Assembly (NCBI RefSeq): GCF_002234915.1
Contig: NZ_NEWD01000007.1
Span: 1 to 64,000 of the forward strand
Source: Bifidobacterium vansinderenii
Lineage (GTDB): Bacteria > Actinomycetota > Actinomycetes > Actinomycetales > Bifidobacteriaceae
Length of the DNA stretch: 64,000 nucleotides
Direction of reading: 5' to 3'
A model generated the notes under the pieces. That model made no database searches, was not told the DNA's origin, and saw only the letters and a program-made list of their open reading frames with translations. Of the stretch, positions 44,125 through 51,918 are shown in pieces (the first letter of the stretch is position 1; the number at the start of each line of letters is the position of its first letter). The position numbers and the translations under genes were made by a program.

Positions 44125-44192
44125 ATGTTGACTACTTAGTCAACATTGCAATACTGAATATATTCTTATGTTGACATATGTGTCAACATAAG
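44125..44192. promoter_or_regulatory. two palindromic operators and leftward promoter of the element
   Basis: Operator 1 is a 22-bp palindrome, ATGTTGACTA CT TAGTCAACAT (44125-44146). Operator 2 has 12-bp arms CTTATGTTGACA (44165-44176) and TGTCAACATAAG (44181-44192). Both share ATGTTGAC, centres 43 bp apart. A leftward promoter has -35 TTGACA (44186-44181, in operator 2) and -10 TATATT (44162-44157), 18 bp apart. The XRE repressor gene starts at 44243. Confidence 0.85.
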
Positions 44193-44242
44193 AGTGTCGA
44201 GTTGTTTATAGTTCAGTCGAGATTTCGACATACGCTTTCCAT

Positions 44243-44764
44243 ATGAATGAAGATCTGACGATAGGTCAAAACGTCAAACGCTTGCGTGGTGGAGTCTCCC
44301 AAGAGGAACTAGCGAAAAGGATGCGGGAGAAGGGATTCGACTTCACGAAAATGACTGTCTACAACATCGAACGCGGTAGACGGCAACTCCGGTTGTCAGA
44401 AGCAAGGGCAATGCTCGATATCCTCGGATACAACAAGCAGCAGGACATGGACGAACTGTTTGTGGATGGAGTTGACTCAAAAGTTCATGAAGCTATCAGA
44501 GATTTAAAAGTTGCCGTGAGCGATGCAGCGTCATCATGCCGGGATGTTTATACCTGCCGGATGGCGGCGGAATATCTTTTGGCCCCCTCTACCTATTCGT
44601 ACGTTGATCCAGACGGGAATGTCGTAGAAGAGCCTGCGCCATCTGATGAAGCTATCGCGTTGTTGAAAAAAGTCGTTGCGGAGACCGAAGTAAATGCGTT
44701 ATCCCGTAAGTTATCAACAATTTTGGCGACTGGCGATGATGCCTTTTCAGAAGAAGAAAAATGA
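44243..44764 (+). CDS. XRE family repressor of the element
   Basis: The 173-residue protein has an N-terminal XRE HTH (LTIGQNVKRLRGGVSQEELA, then MTVYNIERGRRQLRLSEARA) and a helical C-terminal domain. It is divergent from the AlpA-like gene, with two palindromic operators between, the usual layout of a CI-like switch. No canonical RBS precedes the ATG, so the message may be leaderless. GC content is lower than in the core genome. No LexA-type peptidase motif is seen, so release is not by self-cleavage. Confidence 0.82.
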   Translation: MNEDLTIGQNVKRLRGGVSQEELAKRMREKGFDFTKMTVYNIERGRRQLRLSEARAMLDILGYNKQQDMDELFVDGVDSKVHEAIRDLKVAVSDAASSCRDVYTCRMAAEYLLAPSTYSYVDPDGNVVEEPAPSDEAIALLKKVVAETEVNALSRKLSTILATGDDAFSEEEK

Positions 44765-44799
44765 GTGGCTGCTCGAGCACTGGTGAATGGTGATGTGTG

Positions 44800-46101
44800 A
44801 TGGCTAAGGCGTGGATAGTTGACCGATGGCTGAGGAAGGACGCGCCGGCAAGCGTGAAACGCCGGCTCAACGCCAGTCGTGATCCCCTCAAGGCCAAGAT
44901 TCCCGACCAATACAAGAGCGCCCGATACGGGCAGGGCAGTCGATGGTCTGTCCAATGGTTCGAAACCGACGCGAACGGCAAACGCAGGAAGGCAGGCAGA
45001 AGCGTCGAAACCAGAGCAGAGGCCGAACAGCTCGTAACGCGGATCTCCGCCGACCAACTCACCGGGCAGTACGTCACGGTCGAGAACCGCAACCGGCCCT
45101 ATGGCGACGTCTGGCGGGAATGGTTCAACGCCCAACACCATGTGAAGGATCGGACGGGCAACCGGTACGAAGACGACTACGACAGGTACGTGAAACCACG
45201 ATGGGCGAACGTCCGGATAGGATCCATCGACGCCGTGGCGATAAACGCATGGGTGGGGCAGCTGCGCGACGGTACCGCCGTGCACGACTTCAAGACCAAG
45301 CATTCCAAGAAGCCGAGGAAGCCGAAACCACTGTCCGCAAGCTCTATCAAGGGCATAGTCACGGTCGCGTTCGGCGCCACGCTCGGCTACGCGGCCAAAC
45401 GACGAATCATCCCCTTCAATCCCATGGACGGGGTGAGCCTGCCCAAGGACAACGAGCCGGACGACCCCGTGTACCTGCGCTACGAGGAAGTCGAGGACTT
45501 GGCCGGCGTATGCGACTCCCGGAACGCCCTGATAATCCGAATGCTGGCGTACACGGGGCTGAGGCCCAACGAGCTGTTTTCCCTGCATATCGACGCCTTG
45601 GACTTCGAACGCCGGCGTATCCGAGTGGTGCGTAACTTCACCGAAGACAGGAAGGGGCACATAGTCGAGGGGTCGCCGAAGACGTGGGAGACTCGCACGG
45701 TCGCCATGCCCGAATTCCTGATCGACGATCTACGCGCCCAGTGCGACGGCCGGCCACTGGAAGCCTACGTGTTCACGTCGCCCAGAGGCAGGGCGGTGAA
45801 TCTGGCGAACTGGCGCAACCGGGAGTGGAAGAAGATCGTTCTCGGATCCGGCGTGGAAGTCGAGGGACTGACCATCTACTCGCTGCGTCACACGTACGCG
45901 AGTCTGGCGATAGCGGCCGGCTGCGACGTGAAGACGCTGCAGAAGGCCATGGGCCACAAGGACGCGGCTGTGACGCTGAACACGTATGCGGCCCTGTTCC
46001 CGGATCGCATGGATGATGTGGCGGACGCGTTGGCGAAGGCGAGGGCATTGGCGTTGAGTGCGTCCGATGGCGTCCATATGGTCGAATACCCGGTACGGTA
46101 A
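44800..46101 (+). CDS. int: tyrosine recombinase/integrase
   Basis: The 433-residue integrase of the element has an AP2-like arm-binding N-terminus, SAM-like core-binding domain and catalytic domain with Arg in YTGLRPNELF, His-x-x-Arg in SLRHTYASL, and the Tyr nucleophile in VTLNTYAALFP. It integrates at the 3' end of tRNA-Arg. The stop lies 1 bp before attR. The ATG at 44800 follows a GTG at 44797 that could also serve. A C-terminal relic of a related enzyme lies outside attL. Confidence 0.94.
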   Translation: MAKAWIVDRWLRKDAPASVKRRLNASRDPLKAKIPDQYKSARYGQGSRWSVQWFETDANGKRRKAGRSVETRAEAEQLVTRISADQLTGQYVTVENRNRPYGDVWREWFNAQHHVKDRTGNRYEDDYDRYVKPRWANVRIGSIDAVAINAWVGQLRDGTAVHDFKTKHSKKPRKPKPLSASSIKGIVTVAFGATLGYAAKRRIIPFNPMDGVSLPKDNEPDDPVYLRYEEVEDLAGVCDSRNALIIRMLAYTGLRPNELFSLHIDALDFERRRIRVVRNFTEDRKGHIVEGSPKTWETRTVAMPEFLIDDLRAQCDGRPLEAYVFTSPRGRAVNLANWRNREWKKIVLGSGVEVEGLTIYSLRHTYASLAIAAGCDVKTLQKAMGHKDAAVTLNTYAALFPDRMDDVADALAKARALALSASDGVHMVEYPVR

Positions 46102-46102
46102 G

Positions 46103-46177
46103 GCCCTTGGATCCTAATGTTTCCAAGGGCTGTGTGGTGACCCCGGCCGGGTTCGAACCGGCGACCTACAGATTAGA
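46103..46177. repeat. attR, 75-bp direct repeat
   Basis: Identical to 38007-38081. It includes the tRNA 3' half through the anticodon region and a hairpin GCCCTTGGA/TCCAAGGGC (46103-46130) that terminates tRNA transcription. The tRNA is complete on this side. Confidence 0.95.
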
Positions 46178-46211
46178 AGTCAGTTGCTCTATCCAACTGA
46201 GCTACGGGGCC
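46135..46211 (-). tRNA. tRNA-Arg (anticodon TCT)
   Basis: The minus-strand sequence folds as a cloverleaf. Acceptor GGCCCCG pairs with CGGGGTC (one G-U), D arm is GCTCAGTTGGATAGAGC, anticodon arm ACTGA CTTCTAA TCTGT, T arm GCCGG TTCGAAC CCGGC, discriminator A and encoded CCA. It reads AGA codons. The anticodon stem has a T-T mismatch at its central pair. The 3' half comes from the integrated element. Confidence 0.93.
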
Positions 46212-46508
46212 GAAAAGCAACGAGAAGCCATTGTAGCAACCTCATGCCATTTTCGCCATGACGTGAGTCACACAGATCGCGGGATTTTGCAAAACCCGGG
46301 CAACAGGATTCCTTCAGGCTCGTTCCGTCCTACGATGATGGATGCGTATCCAACCCCCTCATCGCTCGGAGGACGCCTGTTAGCGTAGGCCAATTAACGC
46401 AGGCCAATCGGCACAGGGGGTGTGAGCGATGCGCGGGAAGTGGATAGTATTGTAGGTTGGCGTCGCGAGCCGGGTCGGCCACGACGACGTAGAGGGAAGG
46501 GTGATGAT

Positions 46509-47183
46509 ATGCAGCTGAACATGCTGGCCAGCTTGACCACGGAGCCGGCGGGAACTCCCGTCGAGCCTGTCACCGGACAGATCGTGCCGCAGAACGGCGT
46601 GACCAGCGACATCGTCTACGTGATGTTCCACGGTTACGGCAACGACGAGCATGAGATGGTCCGCATCATCACCGCAGTGGACCCCGGCTGCGACTACATC
46701 TCCGTGCAGGGCCCCATCCATCGCCAGTATCTCGGCGGTCACGCCTGGTACAACAGCACCGACTGGGATGATGCGCAGATCCAGTCGCAGTGCTCCGCCA
46801 TCGGCGATCAGGTCGTTGGCATGCTCGACTCGTCGGCGCTCAAGGGCCGTCGCAAGGTACTCGTCGGTTTCTCTCAGGGCGGATACCTCGCATACCGAAT
46901 TCTCGCCGACCATCCCGATATGTTCGCCGCGGCCGTGCTGTTCGCCCCGTCGTTCCACGACGCGCAGGTGCGATTCGTTGAACCGACCCGTCGCCCCAAG
47001 GTGTTCCTCGGCTACGGCAGCCTCGACCAGCAGATCCCCGAGGAGCAGAAGTCCTCGATCCGCGCGTCGCTCGCCACGTTCGCCAACGTGGAGGAGCGTG
47101 CCTACCTCGGCATGCGTCACGACGTGTGCGATGCCGAACTCACCGACGTCTACCGTTTCCTCCAGTCGCTGCCGCGTATCTGA
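46509..47183 (+). CDS. alpha/beta hydrolase, phospholipase/carboxylesterase family
   Basis: The 224-residue serine hydrolase has the oxyanion region VMFHGYGNDEHEM, nucleophile elbow GFSQGG, Asp in GSLDQQIP and late His in LGMRHDVCD. It resembles the dienelactone-hydrolase-like carboxylesterase group. ATG 46509 is used, with GGAAGGG upstream. It is probably a soluble esterase with unknown substrate. The gap 46212-46508 holds the tRNA promoter on the minus strand and two GCGTAGGCCAA/ACGCAGGCCAA-like repeats. Confidence 0.85.
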   Translation: MQLNMLASLTTEPAGTPVEPVTGQIVPQNGVTSDIVYVMFHGYGNDEHEMVRIITAVDPGCDYISVQGPIHRQYLGGHAWYNSTDWDDAQIQSQCSAIGDQVVGMLDSSALKGRRKVLVGFSQGGYLAYRILADHPDMFAAAVLFAPSFHDAQVRFVEPTRRPKVFLGYGSLDQQIPEEQKSSIRASLATFANVEERAYLGMRHDVCDAELTDVYRFLQSLPRI

Positions 47184-47330
47184 CCGTCGCGTATCCCGTC
47201 ACTCGTGGCGTATGCCACCGTCGTATGCCACCGTCGCCCATCGTTCGCGACACGTCGGCGTCAGCGGCACCGATATGGTCGGGTTGATATGGTCGGGAGG
47301 GATGGGACGAACTGACCGGAGGACGCGCAT

Positions 47331-50300
47331 ATGAACTGGCGATCGGACGTATACGGACGTGGTGCCGGCGGCTCCGGCAGTTTCGGCAGTTTCGGCGGCA
47401 GTCTGAGTGACGATGACGGATACTACGACGACGGATACGACGATTACGCCGCGAACATCGACGGTATGAATGCCGCCGCCGACGCGGATTCCCCCGCCTA
47501 CGGCCATCAGGCCGACGCCATTCCCGAATACGAGCTGCGCAGCCTCGGCGGCACCGCCTTCTACCGCGCCTACGACGTCATCACCAGCGGGCGCATGCAC
47601 AGCCTCCGCTGCGAAGTTGACGCCGACGGCGACACCGTGATCTCCGCCCTCGTCCACAGCAACGCCAGCGGTCGCGACGACTACGCCACGCACGCCACCA
47701 TCGACGAAACCACTCACGAACTGGTCGACTCCTTCTGCACGTGCCCCGCCTACGGCGTCTACAGCACAACATGCAAGCACGTGATCGCGCTGATCATGCA
47801 ATACAACGACCATCCCCAGGCGTTCGCGCAGATCGGCGACCCCACGCAGGCGAAAACGCATCACACCTCGCGCCTGCTGCAGCTCTACATGCGCCAACGA
47901 GAACACGAAACGGCGATGCACGCGCATGAACAGCGACTGAACCTGCTCAAACAGGTCAGCGCGCTCGCCGAATCCAACGGGGACATGGCGGGAACGGACG
48001 ATTCGGCGGGCACTACCGACATGTCCGGCGTCAGCCGTCGCATGCCCATCGGCAGCGTGAGCCTGACCCCGTGTCTGCACCCGTCCAACGACGGATGGCG
48101 GCTGAAACTGCGGATCCGCGTGCCCCGCAACGGCATCGAATACACGGTGAAGAACATCCGTGCCACATTGAACGCCATCCAGAACGGCGACTACTTCTAC
48201 TACGGTAAGAGACTCGGATTCGTGCACACGCGCGACTCGTTCGACGAACGCTCCCGGCGACTGATCGACGTGCTCACGCAGGCGCTTGCCATTCGTGCCG
48301 CGTTGGGCGTCCACGAATCGTATGACGGCTATTATCGGCGCAAGCCCGTGCTGAACGAGATGGAACTGATCGCCGACGAGGTCGTCGAACTGTTGGACGT
48401 CTATCTCGATTCGGGGGAGTGCATCGACTACGTTCCCGTCGGGTCGCCCTCCGCGACGTCCACTTCCGCGTCCGTCGTCTCTTCGTCGTTCCGCGAGGCG
48501 GTTCCAGTCGCAGTGATCGACGGCGATCCCGACCCGGGCATCACCGTGCGTGAGGATGACTCCGGCGACGGCTACGTGATCGACCACACCACGTATTTCG
48601 ATCTGCTGGTCGAAGGGCGAAACACTGCCTACGTCGTTGTGCGGCAGACCGCCGAAACCCGTCGCCCGGTGTTCCGCAAGTGCAGCGCGCAGTTCGTCAA
48701 GGATTTCGACATGCTGTCGATCCTGTGCAATGACGCCGATCGCGGACTGTTCCTCAACCGCGACGATCTGGACATGTTCAGCCGAACCATCCTGCCGTAT
48801 CTGGGCACGAACGTGACCGTGAACGAGGACGGCACGACCTCCACGCACGGCATTCCCGCCGAGCTGCCGAGCGATCTGCTGCGACGCAAACGTCTGCCCT
48901 GCGTGATCGAAACCTATCTGGACCGTGACCGCGACGGCATCAGCTGCGACGTGCAGGCTCGGTACGGCGACCAGCGGTTCCACGTGTTCGCCGGCATCGC
49001 GCCCGGCGACGTGACGCGTGACCCCGACGTTGAACGGCTGGCCGTGGAGGCCATACGGCACTACTTCCCGCAGCCCGACGACGTGGTGGCGCGCATCCCC
49101 GAATCCGACGATGACGCCATCTACCGGCTGCTTACCGAGGGGCTGCCGGTGCTGCGCGGGCTCGGCGAGGTGTTCTCCACGCCCGCGTTCGACGGCCTTA
49201 CCGACGCGCCGCGGCCGACGATCCGCGTCGGCCTGTCCGTTGCATCCGATCTGGTGCGCATATCGCCCATTGCCGACGAGATCGATCCCAAGGACGTGCC
49301 GGCGCTGCTGAACAGCTATCGGTGCAAACAGCGTTTCCACCGTCTGTCCAACGGTGCGTTCGTAGACATGCGCGATGTGGACGCCAGCGCGATCGACGAA
49401 GTCGCCGCCGATCTGGGGGTGTCCGCCGCGAGCCTGGACGCCGGAACATTGGAGGTGCCCGCCTACGAGGCGTATTACCTCGATCATCAGGTCGACGACG
49501 CCGACAAGAGCGCGAGCTTCACGGCGTATCTGGACGGTCTGCGCGTGATCGACCCGGCCATGTATACGGTTCCCGCGTCGCTCGCCGACGTGCTGCGGCC
49601 GTATCAGGTGGAAGGGTTCCGATGGCTGAACGCGGTGTGCGACAAGGGATTCGGCGGGATTCTCGCCGACGAGATGGGTCTGGGCAAGACCGTGCAGATG
49701 CTGTCGCTGCTCGTGGCGCGACGGGAGCGGGGGAGTGCCGGCGAGGCCGATGATGCCGGTGCGGGGACTGGCGACGCGGGTGATGCCGGCTTCGGCAATG
49801 CCGCCGCCGGCAACGCCAATACCCATCCCAGTCTGATCGTCTGCCCGGCGTCACTGGTCTACAACTGGCTTGCCGAATGCGGCAAATTCGCGCCCGGACT
49901 GCGTGCGGCGGCGGTCGCAGGTACCAAGGCCGCGCGCCGGTCGATGATCGAGGCGGCCAAACGCGGCGACTACGACGTGATCATCACGTCGTACGATCTG
50001 CTGCGCCGTGACGTCGCCGACTACGACGGGCTCGACTTCGACGTCATGGCGCTCGACGAGGCGCAGTACGTGAAAAACCACGCCACCAAGGCGTCTCGCG
50101 CGGTACGGTCGATCCACGCGCGGCATCGGTTCGCGCTCACCGGCACGCCGATCGAGAACCGGCTGAGCGAACTGTGGAGCATCTTCGACTTCCTCATGCC
50201 CGGCATGCTCGGCTCGTACGCGCACTTCCGCGAACGGTTCGAAATGCCCATCCTTGCGGGCGACGAGAACGCGCAGGCCAAGCTGCAGGCGTTCGTCGGA

Positions 50301-51233
50301 CCGTTCATTCTGCGCAGGCTCAAGGCCGACGTGCTCGCGGACCTGCCCGACAAGATAGAGAACGTGATCACCGTGCAGCTTGCCGGCGAGCAGCGACGGC
50401 TGTATGCGGCGCTCGAACAGCGGCTGCGTGACACGCTTACCCGGCAGAAGGACAAGGATTTCAACGAGTCCAAGATCCAGGTGCTCGCGCAGTTGACCCG
50501 GCTGCGGCAGGTGTGCTGCGACCCCAGGCTCGCGTTTGGCGAGCGGAACGAGGCTGTGGAATCCGTTTCGGAGTCTACGGTTGGTGGTCGAACCTCGAGT
50601 TTTGTGGTCGATGCTAACGACACGGCGACCACAGAGCCTGCGGCATCCAAGCCGGAGAAGGGCTCCCGGTCCACAGCCGGGGCTGTGAAGCCAAGAAAGA
50701 CCACAAAACTCGGCTCCGCGAAGCTCGATGCCATCGAGGAGCTGGTGTCGAACTGCCGCGACGCCGGCCGCAAGATGCTGATCTTCTCGCAGTTCACCAG
50801 CTACCTCGACCTCATCGCCGAACGGCTGCGCGCCAACGGCGTCGACTACGACGTGATCACCGGCGCCACGCCCAAACGCACGCGCCTCGAGCTCGTCGAC
50901 GCGTTCAACAGCGACAGCACCCCCGTGTTCCTCATCTCCCTCAAAGCCGGCAACACTGGACTCAACCTCACCGGCGCCTGCGTGGTGGTGCACGCCGACC
51001 CCTGGTGGAACGCCGCCGCGCAGAATCAGGCCACCGACCGCGCGCATAGGATCGGTCAGACACAGGACGTGAACGTGTACCAGATCGTGGCCAAGGACAC
51101 GATCGAGGAACGCATCCTGAACCTGCAGCGCACCAAGACCGATCTCGCCGCACGGTTCGTCGACGCGGCATCCACCGGCGGCAATGCCATCGGCGCCCTC
51201 ACCAAGGACGACCTGCTTCGACTGCTCGGATGA
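47331..51233 (+). CDS. SNF2 family DNA-dependent ATPase with SWIM zinc finger
   Basis: This 1300-residue Swi2/Snf2-type helicase has a SWIM zinc finger near residues 136-150 (CTCPAYGVYSTTCKH), a long central region of helicase-associated type, then the SNF2 ATPase core with Walker A DEMGLGKT (about 782-789) and DEAQ box (about 909). The helicase C-terminal lobe (about 1140-1260) includes INLTG-like LNLTGACVVVHADPWWN. It probably remodels protein-DNA complexes, as do RapA-like proteins. Insertions rich in Ala/Gly/Asp (about 805-830) and Ser/Thr (about 1075-1120) are low complexity. It stands alone in its transcript. Confidence 0.92.
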   Translation: MNWRSDVYGRGAGGSGSFGSFGGSLSDDDGYYDDGYDDYAANIDGMNAAADADSPAYGHQADAIPEYELRSLGGTAFYRAYDVITSGRMHSLRCEVDADGDTVISALVHSNASGRDDYATHATIDETTHELVDSFCTCPAYGVYSTTCKHVIALIMQYNDHPQAFAQIGDPTQAKTHHTSRLLQLYMRQREHETAMHAHEQRLNLLKQVSALAESNGDMAGTDDSAGTTDMSGVSRRMPIGSVSLTPCLHPSNDGWRLKLRIRVPRNGIEYTVKNIRATLNAIQNGDYFYYGKRLGFVHTRDSFDERSRRLIDVLTQALAIRAALGVHESYDGYYRRKPVLNEMELIADEVVELLDVYLDSGECIDYVPVGSPSATSTSASVVSSSFREAVPVAVIDGDPDPGITVREDDSGDGYVIDHTTYFDLLVEGRNTAYVVVRQTAETRRPVFRKCSAQFVKDFDMLSILCNDADRGLFLNRDDLDMFSRTILPYLGTNVTVNEDGTTSTHGIPAELPSDLLRRKRLPCVIETYLDRDRDGISCDVQARYGDQRFHVFAGIAPGDVTRDPDVERLAVEAIRHYFPQPDDVVARIPESDDDAIYRLLTEGLPVLRGLGEVFSTPAFDGLTDAPRPTIRVGLSVASDLVRISPIADEIDPKDVPALLNSYRCKQRFHRLSNGAFVDMRDVDASAIDEVAADLGVSAASLDAGTLEVPAYEAYYLDHQVDDADKSASFTAYLDGLRVIDPAMYTVPASLADVLRPYQVEGFRWLNAVCDKGFGGILADEMGLGKTVQMLSLLVARRERGSAGEADDAGAGTGDAGDAGFGNAAAGNANTHPSLIVCPASLVYNWLAECGKFAPGLRAAAVAGTKAARRSMIEAAKRGDYDVIITSYDLLRRDVADYDGLDFDVMALDEAQYVKNHATKASRAVRSIHARHRFALTGTPIENRLSELWSIFDFLMPGMLGSYAHFRERFEMPILAGDENAQAKLQAFVGPFILRRLKADVLADLPDKIENVITVQLAGEQRRLYAALEQRLRDTLTRQKDKDFNESKIQVLAQLTRLRQVCCDPRLAFGERNEAVESVSESTVGGRTSSFVVDANDTATTEPAASKPEKGSRSTAGAVKPRKTTKLGSAKLDAIEELVSNCRDAGRKMLIFSQFTSYLDLIAERLRANGVDYDVITGATPKRTRLELVDAFNSDSTPVFLISLKAGNTGLNLTGACVVVHADPWWNAAAQNQATDRAHRIGQTQDVNVYQIVAKDTIEERILNLQRTKTDLAARFVDAASTGGNAIGALTKDDLLRLLG

Positions 51234-51375
51234 AGTTGACATATTCGCGGTTATTCGCGTGTATTCGCATCTGGTTATAAACGTGATCTGGATAACAATA
51301 ACCGGGATTTGAAGGATCCAAACGTGACCTGCGTAACGTTTGTTATGGAATTCGTGTGCAACACATGGAAAATTG

Positions 51376-51404
51376 TTGCCGCGTAACAATCAGGTTCTTA
51401 TAGT
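51376..51404 (+). promoter_or_regulatory. promoter of the 41-residue ORF
   Basis: TTGCCG (51376-51381), a 17-bp spacer and TATAGT (51399-51404) precede the small ORF, giving a leader of about 60 bases. The region from 51240 is clearly AT-rich compared with flanking genes. Confidence 0.6.
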
Positions 51405-51471
51405 CGCAGATGTCAGTTGGAAATCAACGCCAACGACAACAACCATATACAACGTATAAGGAGCAGAAAAA

Positions 51472-51597
51472 ATGAAGTTCGGTAAGATGATGTCTCTTGG
51501 TCTGGCAATGTCCGATTTCGCCGCCAGCGACTACGTGAACGGTGAGACCCTGAAGACCATGGCCTACGTTGCTCGCCAGCTCGAAGAGGAGAAGTGA
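51472..51597 (+). CDS. 41-residue small protein, unrecognised
   Basis: The peptide reads MKFGKMMSLGLAMSDFAASD, then YVNGETLKTMAYVARQLEEEK. It has an amphipathic start and an acidic C-terminal helix. AAGGAG lies 8 bases before the ATG and a promoter lies upstream. It has no Cys and no obvious cleavage motif, so a modified peptide is not indicated. It sits alone between a helicase and a membrane protein in AT-rich DNA. Codon choice (GGT, CTG, GCC) resembles that of well-expressed genes. Function unknown. Confidence 0.65.
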   Translation: MKFGKMMSLGLAMSDFAASDYVNGETLKTMAYVARQLEEEK

Positions 51598-51796
51598 TTC
51601 GTCGATTCGCTGACTGCGGATCGTGATAATCGCTTCGGAATCATAGCGATTCCAAATATTTTAATATTGCAACTCATTTCCAATCAGTGAAAAGATGCGG
51701 CCAATGGCGTCCGTATTCTGTTCATTTTTCTTCTATTCTTTGTGTTTTTCTGTGTGCTGGTGGATTGAATATCCCAACGGTATTCCAGAGGAAGAG

Positions 51797-51858
51797 CAAT
51801 CTTCGAGTTCTGAAGTTATCAGGGCGCATTGCAGACACCAATCTTCAAGTTCTGAAGT
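51797..51858. repeat. direct repeat of a 20-bp hairpin motif
   Basis: CAATCTTCGAGTTCTGAAGT (51797-51816) and the same with one change (51839-51858) lie 42 bp apart. Each holds a CTTC/GAAG hairpin. They lie in the 321-bp AT-rich gap after the small ORF, in which no other gene is seen. Confidence 0.7.
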
Positions 51859-51918
51859 AGCAATGGCGGGTATTCGTTGAATGCGGAGCGCGGCAGAATT
51901 CCGGGGCAACGCTCCGGC

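Larger units (their letters stand above)
38007..46177. mobile_element. integrated phage-satellite-like element in tRNA-Arg, with attL and attR
   Basis: The element unit is 8,096 bp (38007-46102) bounded by identical 75-bp repeats. It encodes an integrase at the right end, an XRE repressor, and a leftward operon of AlpA-like HTH, two small proteins, a RepA-type ATPase, a candidate iteron origin, a second small-protein group with an HTH protein, and a capsid protein with two small downstream ORFs. No terminase, portal, protease or tail gene is visible. The content fits a phage satellite (PICI-like) carrying its own capsid gene; the class is inference. Confidence 0.88.

Noticed and set aside
47199-49826. 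875-codon open frame on the minus strand
   Set aside because: It lies opposite the SNF2-type gene, is rich in Arg/His/Val from GC-rich codon shadowing, and shows no domain. The plus-strand protein has clear motifs.
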